A stretch of 64,000 nucleotides of DNA, taken from the NCBI RefSeq assembly GCF_027942865.1, contig NC_134506.1:15398436-15462435 (forward strand). Reading direction: 5' to 3'. This DNA is from Odontesthes bonariensis. Taxonomy: Eukaryota; Chordata; Actinopteri; Atheriniformes; Atherinopsidae. The notes below the pieces were generated by a model. The model had not been told where the DNA came from and did no database searches. It was given only the letters and a program-made list of their open reading frames with translations. The translations under genes were made by a program, and so were the position numbers. Below, one piece after another: positions 11,962 to 64,000 of the stretch; position 1 is the first letter of the stretch; every line of letters starts with the position of its first letter.

Positions 11962-12639
11962 ATTTAGATATTATTACACGTGTTAGTCAGAATGGGTGAA
12001 GGGCTCAGTGCCCGAGTGGTAGGACCCGTATCAAGAAGCTTCTACACAAGCCTAAAACTCCTGTGCGCTTGATTCGCTCGGGGTAATTTCCCAGTCCACC
12101 ACTCGTTTTACTTCACCAATTTCTGAAACACCCTATCTTACTTCCCCCCTTTTTCTATTCCAACCCCAATATGTACAAGCCAGTTGAGATCTGTTTTCTG
12201 TCACAGCAAAAATCTCTTCAACTGGCGAACCACCCCCACAGTTTCATTAAAAATAACAAACTCTTTCCCTGTGTCCTTTATGATTTGTCAGTCTGACCAC
12301 CACTGTGGATAAGTTTACGGACCCCTCCCATGAGGATAATACTTTATTCTTCTAGTCTAACCACCCAACTGCGGACGTTTTTACGGACTCTTCCCATGAG
12401 GATAACAATTAAGAAGATAACCTCTCACACGGTTTCTTTTATTTGTTCGAATTAAACTTTTTTGCAGGACACTTATGCTCTTTCCCTATGTGAGACTGTG
12501 TTTTTATACTTTTACGTGTGACCACTCAATAAACCAAACAAACAGTAAATTTATGCTTTCATTTTTACTGATCAGGGGACATCTTAATTCAGACAACTTA
12601 ATTTAGCTTGTCCAATGAGCAGAAATTTCACATATATTC

Positions 12640-13693
12640 TAGTGGTGGGCATAGATGATTTTTTTTAATCTAGATTAATCTCACTGAAATCTTGAAATTA
12701 ATCTAAATTAATCTAGATTAAAATGGCTCATTCAGGGGTCCGACAACAGACGTGTAAACTTTAGTTCCTATCCAAACAATAGTCGTTTAATCCTGAGACT
12801 GTTGCAATTGCCGTGTCGAGTGCTTCAATACAATAGTGTAGTAACCCCACGCATACCTTTCTCACTGCAATTAAGTTTTATTTCGGATTTATTTCGGATT
12901 TTATTTTGAATTTAGTTTCTTTTTCACAGCTGCCTCTGCTATTCCTGCTCTTCTCAGGTGTACCTAATGTAGTTTTGCATAATTTGTAACGTGATGTAGG
13001 CCTATATCTTGTATAACAAATTGTAAATAACAACACGTTTATTCGTGTCCCTGTTCTCACTTTCCTCATGTTTTTTTCCGCGGGGGTGCTGCACAGCCGC
13101 GGGGCCTTTAAGAATTGAACATTCTAAATGTGACGTCACGAGCTACCAAAGCTACCAAAGCAAATTCTCAAGCGAAGCTTCTCCAGCGAGGTCGCTCTTG
13201 TGTACGCGCAGCAGGCAGACTAGCTTATTCACATGCATGGCTCCAGCAGTTTATCTAGCTTCGCCAACTTCTCATATTCAGCACTTGTTGGGAGGGCCAG
13301 GTGGTGCTGCTGTTGAGATAGCGTTGTGTGCAGTGCGTCTCTGTTGCGCTTCACGCGCAGTATCCTCCCTGCGGCCACCATATTAGGAGCGCTGTCTGTT
13401 CCTACAGAGCAGATTTTGTCAACTATCCCCCACAGATTAGCGACCTCCATAAACTGCCTAGCACAGGCTTATGCAAAGTGGCGTTCTTCTGTTTTAATCA
13501 CACCTAACGGCAGACAAAGTACATCAGCCCACACCCGAGCTAAAATATCAAGGTTAAAGTCATCACAGTTTGCTTAGGCTACCTATTTTGACCCAGTTCC
13601 CAACCCAACTTTGAGAATAGATTAACGGCGATATTTCTTATATCACCCGATAAGACTCTCAAATCATCGCAGCACGTTAACGGCCCACCACTA
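12640..13693 (-). mobile_element. hAT DNA transposon, nonautonomous, nested in the LTR element
   Basis: Terminal inverted repeats TAGTGGTGGGC and GCCCACCACTA bound a 1054-base unit. It is flanked by a perfect 8-base duplication ATATATTC (12632-12639 and 13694-13701), the hAT signature. The interior keeps a remnant transposase frame on the minus strand. Subterminal copies of AATCTAGATTAA near the left end could be transposase-binding motifs. It inserted into the leader of the LTR element, so it is younger than that element. Confidence 0.85.
13229..13450 (-). pseudogene. hAT transposase fragment
   Basis: The 73-codon frame encodes WGIVDKICSVGTDSAPNMVA, the segment around a catalytic Asp of ZBED/hAT transposases (DSAPNM). 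It then jumps directly to EYEKLAKLDKLLEPC, which in intact proteins lies farther along. The internal region is therefore deleted and the product cannot be active. Confidence 0.7.
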
Positions 13694-13806
13694 ATATATT
13701 CTAAGAGGTTTTTCTGCTCACCTTATTTCTCGGGCCCCTTGAATTGTCTGAACAAAGTGACCCCCTCAATCAGCTCCGGCAGTCCTTCCTCGGAGTCAGT
13801 CCAATT

Positions 13807-13824
13807 CACGGGGTCGCGGCACCA
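13807..13824 (-). other. Primer-binding-site-like sequence
   Basis: On the minus strand TGGTGCCGCGACCCCGTG begins two bases inside the 5' LTR. TGG complements a tRNA 3' CCA end. The next bases recall a tRNA-His primer, but the match is imperfect and I could not test it. Confidence 0.55.
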
Positions 13825-13826
13825 GC

Positions 13827-14117
13827 TGTTAGAGCCGATTCTTTATATTGGAAGCCCAAGAACCAGTTGGAGCAGTCTTAAGTTAAACAAAGTATTTATT
13901 GGAGGTCACAGGTCAAGTATCAGCGCTGGACTTGGAGAGACAGAGTTCTCGCATGAAATCCGTCCGACCAAGTCCCGAGATCTGGAAACATTTCATATTT
14001 ATGTTCACCCTTATCTCAGAGGTTGTACCTACATTTGACGACGCATCATTGAATATTTACTCATGATGTGAGCAGGCCATCCAGTGTCTTCGTCATGTTC
14101 TTTGGATGTGATAAGCG

Positions 14118-14162
<45 letters not shown>

Positions 14163-14373
14163 TGTTGTTTCAGGCGTGCATCTACTGTACCAGACCTATC
14201 TGTCCTAAGAGACGCTTTATCTGACCCAGTTATTTTATCCCGCTACTTAAAGTGTTGGACATACATTTGCGTTGTATGAGCAGAGTGTACACGTACAAAC
14301 TAGGAACATAGATTATCTAGAGAACTACAGAATATGAATACATAAAGTCTAAGAATAAAGCAAATTTATAACA
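13827..14373 (-). repeat. 5' LTR (right copy)
   Basis: 547 bases, TG...CA on the minus strand, nearly identical to 6563-7115. It holds a longer (GT)n tract at about 14120-14160. In minus orientation this copy would drive transcription of the element. Confidence 0.8.
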
Positions 14374-14640
14374 CTGACTATTTCTTTCTTTCCTCCCCTT
14401 CAAGTATCACCAGTAAACTTGAACTTGTCTGTTTTCGTTTGACTCGCCCCATGAAAGCTTGAGATCAGAAATAGATGGCTATGGCGCCCCCTACCGTTAA
14501 ATTAAGGAACCGGGAGAACATAATGTATTTTTGTCAGATTGGATGTACAGTCGCTCACATACGTCGTCTACCCTCCACTGACTTTATGTGAAACCTCAAC
14601 TACTGTCCTCAGCCAGCCGCGACTCGCCATTCCACGCAGT
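14374..14640. other. Upstream region of phka2
   Basis: Short intergenic interval between the LTR element and the phka2 5'UTR exon. No TATA box is evident. Any core promoter would be here, about 270 bases from a retroelement LTR. Confidence 0.3.
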
Positions 14641-14818
14641 TTAACCGGGACAACTGGCTTCGTGGATGTGAATACAGCCTATTGTGTTAACATGGTGTTA
14701 AATATTGTTTTCTTATAAAACAGCTGGATGCTACCGGGCTAGCGAGCTTTAGCAGCCTGAGCTGCCTCTGCGGAGGTCAAGTATCCGTAGCCGGACTGGG
14801 AGGATGGGTCGCAGCGTG
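14640..14818 (+). other. phka2: phka2 5'UTR exon 1
   Basis: A donor (CGTG then GTAAGT) ends an untranslated exon at 14818, and it joins an acceptor at 14948, twelve bases before the start codon. The 5' limit is uncertain. An upstream ATG at 14804 opens a five-codon frame (MGRSV) whose TGA stop is the first codon after the splice junction. Confidence 0.5.
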
Positions 14819-14960
14819 GTAAGTCACCATAGTGATTCAGTTCAATTTAACTGTTGCATTTGTAATGAGGTCACGCTCAGACGAGAGGCAAAAATTCAAG
14901 TTTCAGGTGCTGCGCCTCTTGTTGACACATAACTTGTTGTGTGTGCAGTGATCAGTGAGG

Positions 14961-32343
<17,383 letters not shown>

Positions 32344-32815
32344 ATAGGCCCACATGAAAGTGAAAGATCAACTGTCCAAAGGCATGCAAAGCTTATTAGT
32401 ATCAGCTCATGTACAGGTGTAACATCACAGCTTCGGCAGCTGATGCAAAAACATTTTGTCTGCTTTGTGGGTCATGTTGCTCTAGTGGGTGTATAAGACT
32501 TACTTGCATTTTGCAGTATTAGAACATATTTGTGCTCTTGGATAATATTAACTTAATATCTACTAGGCTTATAATATATTTGAAATAACAAAAAACTTGA
32601 TTTAGAATTGAAGTAATTGAGCCTATTAGTTATCAGTTTAGATATATGTATACTTTCTGTACACATGCTACTAATTATTTCTCCAAAATCAATACTTTAT
32701 TTTCTTTCAATATTACCGTTTTGTTTCATTTGTACTAAATAATATCATAATTTATTGTTCTAGCATACAGGCTACACTAAAGGATTAGAAAATAATAAAA
32801 TATGGCCTAAAAAAT
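32344..32815 (+). other. phka2: phka2 3'UTR with polyadenylation signal
   Basis: AT-rich sequence follows the TGA at 32341-32343. An AATAAA at 32794-32799 is the best polyadenylation signal. Other candidates lie farther right (AATAAAAAG near 33158). Confidence 0.55.
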
Positions 32816-33303
32816 GTGCTGGATCTTTGTGTCCATTATACTGATTCATACTTGTTGCAGTCTTGTACTAATATTAACCTAAATAGAAACCAGAGATTTC
32901 TTTGAATGCCAAGATGCTTTTGTCGTTGTGTGTATGTATCGTTCGTCTTTAACAGTGAATGCAAATGTAACTGTCTGTACTTGAATGTCACCACCATAAT
33001 TATGCAACTGACACGTCCAGTCAACATTACCTCAACATACTAATGATTTCTTCTTCTTTTTTTTTTTTAAATACGTGTATTTCTGCCATGTCAGTGCAGA
33101 ATTCTGCTTCATTATGAAATGAAAATGTTTCTAAAAACCTGAGATGTTTACGATTAAAATAAAAAGAATAATCAACCTTAATGCTATGGTCTTCAGAAGC
33201 ACATGTATTGTATCACAGAAATGCCAGTGCTGTGTGGACTGCCTTCACTTTAAGGTCTGCAAAATGAGTGGCTGACAGGTAGAACTCAATAAGCCACTAT
33301 CAG

Positions 33304-34194
33304 TAGGGATGGGAATCGAAAACCGGTTCTTGTTGAGAAGAACACTGCCTATCATGTTTGCGCCATTTGCCTCATTGTAAAACCTGCTATTAGTAACGGT
33401 TAACGTTAAATGAACGCCTTCTCATGCAATACATTTAGATGACCATCACGAGAGACAGAGTCTGACTGGCTCAGAGCCAGAGGCTGGCAATACTAGCTCC
33501 AGTTCACGACTACCTCTAGCTTCTCCTTTCACAGAAGTAGGAGAGTAAAATGACCCAGGCCAGGATAGACCAATGTCACAGAGCAGTGACTAAGTTTGTG
33601 GTAAAAGGTTTTCACCCATTTGCCACAGTAGATGCCCCTGAATTTCGGTAGGTGAATGTGTTCAATTGTATGCTAACTAGTTGATGGTTGCAGATTTGCA
33701 CAATGCACAGTTCCATTGGATTTGACTTGATTGTATTTGTCACTGGCTGACGTATTATTTTTGAGCGCTCAGTTCATATATCCTTTTAAAAAGGAGAATT
33801 TTATTTTCTATTAGAAAAATGTTCGAGATTCTTGTGGAATTGCCATAGAATAATTGATGTTGTATTTGGTTAATTTCTACAGAAGAATATTTATTTATTT
33901 TATTATTATTAAAATTTCATAATAATTTTCAAAACAAATGATTTTTTCTGGTGAACCCCTGGCACCCCGTCAAGGAGCCCTAGGCTGTAGGCCTCTTAAG
34001 ACCTCACTGTTGTTGGGTTTGTAAGGTCATGACTCATGTTACTTTTAAACTAAACAAAGTCGATGCTAATTGACCTGTTTGTTGTCCTTTTTTTCCAAAT
34101 GAGAATCGATAAGGGAACCCTCAAAGAACCGAATCATTAAGCAGAATCGAAAATGGAATTGGAATCGTAAAAATCTTATCAATTCCCATTCCTA
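33304..34194 (+). mobile_element. hAT element remnant with partial transposase
   Basis: Imperfect terminal repeats (TAGGGATGGGAAT at the left, ATTCCCATTCCTA at the right) enclose 891 bases. The flanks ACTATCAG and ATTATCAA match at six of eight positions, consistent with an aged 8-base duplication. The left half encodes TKFVVKGFHPFATVDAPEFR, a segment typical of hAT transposases; the rest of the gene is missing. Confidence 0.7.
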
Positions 34195-34202
34195 ATTATC
34201 AA

Positions 34203-35100
34203 TAAATAAATATATCATGTGGAACAAATAACACTGGTGAACTAAATGAAACACAGTGCAAGTTGCCAGGGAAAGCAACTACAGCTGATGACTGAAACTT
34301 TCTTACAGCTGTCAAAACCCCCAAAACTGCTATATGTGACGGGACTATTAGTTTAGATGGCACAGGTGTGAAGGGGAAAGTTGTGGACTTTTACAGAAGG
34401 ATTTATAGAGCCTATAAATCAAACTTATTATTAGAAACAAGATGTGCAAAGGTGGACTGTAAGTCATAAATAAAATAGAAATAAAAATCAAGCATGAAAA
34501 GGTTTTGATAAAAGGTTAAAGCGTAGAGAATCATAGCAGAAACTCTGCCTGATGCAGACGATTCCACCTCATTAGTGAAATGAAGGCAACTGTCATGGCA
34601 CGGGTATGTGGGGCCTCTTCTTAAAATATGAAAATCTGTCAAGGAGAATTGTTTACAAACTAAGAGAGCAAAATAAATGAATGAAAAGAATGTAACTAAT
34701 TTTCAAGATTAACTAGATATAGGTTAAAGTGCCTATTTAGGAAAATATGTCATAGGATGGGGAGCCTGGCAGCCCAGCTATCCAGGCCCTGGTCAAACAA
34801 GCACCTTTCTTTTAATGAGAAGTCATGAATATTCTGATGAGTTTGAAAGTTCCTTTTTCTGTTTAAGTGTTCTAGGGACACCTTTTAGCGCCGAACTGAC
34901 AGGAATAGAGTCCATTATACTGTAGAGTCGTGGGCTAAACAAACCTTAACTGTTACATCATGTCGCCTCATTTCACACCTATACTTACTCACTGTGCTCT
35001 TGCAAAGTCTATATCATTGTCCCAGTAATTATGACAATTGGATAAAGTAATAGTCTCTTTCAGAAAACAGCACTGAAAACTGTGAAAACTTTTGCTCATG
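34203..35100. other. Intergenic between convergent genes
   Basis: Separates the 3' ends of phka2 (plus) and the sushi/EGF gene (minus). No exon or RNA gene seen. Confidence 0.35.
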
Positions 35101-35119
35101 ATAATCCAACATCAGAGCT

Positions 35120-35350
35120 CTTTATTTCTACGGAGAAACTGAGGATGTTTTAAGAAGCGTTTCTTGTTTAACAAGATGAAATTGAACAATGAGAGAATAA
35201 ATAGACTGCACAAATGAATAAACTGATCCATCAATACACGACAAAGCATTTCATTCAACAAAACAGCTTAATATAGTGTCTATATAAAGCATATATAGAC
35301 AGTATAGACTACAACAGAATATCTGGGGGCTGAGGGAGGTGCTATGCAGC
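35120..35350 (-). other. 3'UTR of the sushi/EGF gene
   Basis: On the minus strand an AATAAA signal (plus strand TTTATT at 35121-35126) lies about 225 bases after the stop codon. Confidence 0.5.
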
Positions 35351-62845
<27,495 letters not shown>

Positions 62846-62910
62846 CCTAATGTGTGCCGAGGATGACACTGCTGTCTGCAGAGCCAGAAGACCTCTTTTT
62901 AAATTTGAGA
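62846..62910 (-). promoter_or_regulatory. Putative core promoter and 5'UTR of the sushi/EGF gene
   Basis: On the minus strand a TATA-like AAATTTAAAAAGAGG (about 62892-62906) lies 47-60 bases upstream of the ATG, leaving room for a short leader. No upstream exon is required, but none is excluded. Confidence 0.4.
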
Positions 62911-64000
62911 GGGGAAGGGTTTGGAGGAGGAGTGAAGGGCTCGGAGAGCGAAAGTGGGAAGATTAGAGGAGGAAGGAGAGGAGGAAGGGGTACGGTGGTG
63001 TATAAGCTCAAAAACTCTTGACAGATGGATACAGAGGTATCAGAAGAGATGCTCAGTTTGTTCTTGCTTTATAGCAATCAAACAATCTTACTTGTTTTTA
63101 CATTTAAAGTGACTATCAGACAAACAGTTTTGCACCGGACGACCCAGTATAAAAAATAGTCTCCTCATCTCCCTGCTTGTCTCAAATTGATCTCTTCTTT
63201 TAGCTGAATGCGACTACTTTGTGTGTGCACATGTGTAAAAGTGTATGTGTGATGCCCTCAGTAAAATCTGAACCCGTTATTTACTCCGACTGATTGGAAG
63301 TCTGGGCCTGTTTAACAGCTCTCACTGTATGTAATTAGAGGACGCAAAATGCCAGAGTGAAGGAGCACATTTACACACAAACACACACCGAAACACACTC
63401 TAAAGATATACACAACTAAAACAGTTGATTTAGAAAAAAAACGAAACAATTTATTCCTTTTCGAAAAACAGTTAACTTAAGATGAAACAAAAACTGAAAC
63501 TGGAGCCTTCGATGCTTTTAATACTACATATAACCAGCATTCACCTCTTTTTTTTTTTTAGATACATATGTGCAAACTATTGCAATACATTAAATCAAAC
63601 ATTACAGATGACAGATTCATAAAGCCAGAAATGTTCAGTCTTTACTCAGTTAAAATTGTGTTGGACGACAGCCCATTTTATAAACAGATAGCTATAATGC
63701 TGTTACCTTTTCAATGACATACAGAAGGAGCGGCAGAACATTAGAGAGAAAATCTAACACAGAGGAACAGGGTGATTTCAAAGCTATGGCATAAACAAAT
63801 CCTCGATAAAAGCAACAAACCGTATAAAAATCAAACAGAGATTTTTTGTTAAATGTCAGAAAAACTGTTTTGTTCTGAATGAATACTGTCAATCTAAAGC
63901 ATATGAAGCACTAAGACCTGCTTCAGATTATTTCAGCTTTGCTTTCTTAGCACAAGTACACATGATCGTGTTTCTATTGGATACTTGTTTGTTGTTGTTT
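62911..64000. other. Upstream intergenic region, nothing recognised
   Basis: Includes a purine-rich stretch (62920-63000) and AT-rich sequence. No exon, RNA gene or repeat that I can support. Confidence 0.35.

Larger units (their letters stand above)
6563..14373 (-). mobile_element. Endogenous retrovirus-like LTR element, defective
   Basis: Two near-identical LTRs (6563-7115 and 13827-14373) bracket a 6.7-kb interior. Orientation is minus: a primer-binding-site-like sequence follows the right LTR, a polypurine tract precedes the left LTR, and gag-like and integrase-like remnants lie in that order. I found no protease, reverse transcriptase or env. A hAT element is nested in the leader. The LTRs differ by about four substitutions plus small indels, while the interior is badly broken. 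No matching target duplication is evident at the outer ends. Lineage is uncertain; the integrase tail motif W-x-GP favours a retrovirus or gypsy-like ancestry. Confidence 0.8.

Overview
This window is eukaryotic, and the content points to a ray-finned (teleost) fish. It holds intron-containing vertebrate genes with GT-AG introns and fish-type mobile elements: an L2-clade LINE, a DIRS-type tyrosine-recombinase retrotransposon, hAT and TTAA-target DNA elements, a tRNA-headed SINE and an endogenous retrovirus-like element. There are no operons or bacterial features.

Layout. At 2.2-3.1 kb on the minus strand lie the first two exons of an AP-1 sigma adaptin gene (ap1s2-like); the rest lies off the left edge. 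From 3.1 to 14.6 kb is intergenic DNA with a decayed Tc1/mariner-like copy, a LINE 3' fragment and a 7.8-kb minus-strand LTR retroelement at 6563-14373. That element carries a nested hAT element with a perfect 8-bp target duplication. From 14.6 to 32.8 kb on the plus strand is an apparently intact phka2 gene (liver-type phosphorylase kinase alpha subunit). I traced 32 coding exons that sum to 1248 codons plus a stop in one frame. A hAT remnant follows at 33.3-34.2 kb. From 35.1 to 62.9 kb on the minus strand is a secreted protein gene with three sushi domains and six EGF domains. Its 10 coding exons give 801 codons, and all of its introns are phase 1.

Intron 7 of the sushi/EGF gene (36.3-58.9 kb) is the most unusual part. 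A perfect 249-bp direct repeat (36774-37022 and 57816-58668, the second copy split by a 600-bp TTAA element) brackets about 20.8 kb of material that looks foreign to the intron. Inside are a LINE fragment cut at the repeat border; a single-exon 1002-codon gene of unrecognised family with a coiled coil followed by six near-identical 138/139-residue repeats; a hAT element with a BED zinc finger; and a structurally complete DIRS element. The gag gene of the DIRS element is interrupted by a nearly full-length L2 LINE with an 8-bp target duplication.

Together the window shows two ordinary host genes arranged tail to tail (phka2 and the sushi/EGF gene) and a third (ap1s2-like) divergent from phka2, with nested waves of transposition between and inside them. 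Coordinates of spliced exons come from reading splice sites and protein-family similarity by eye; no alignment was run.
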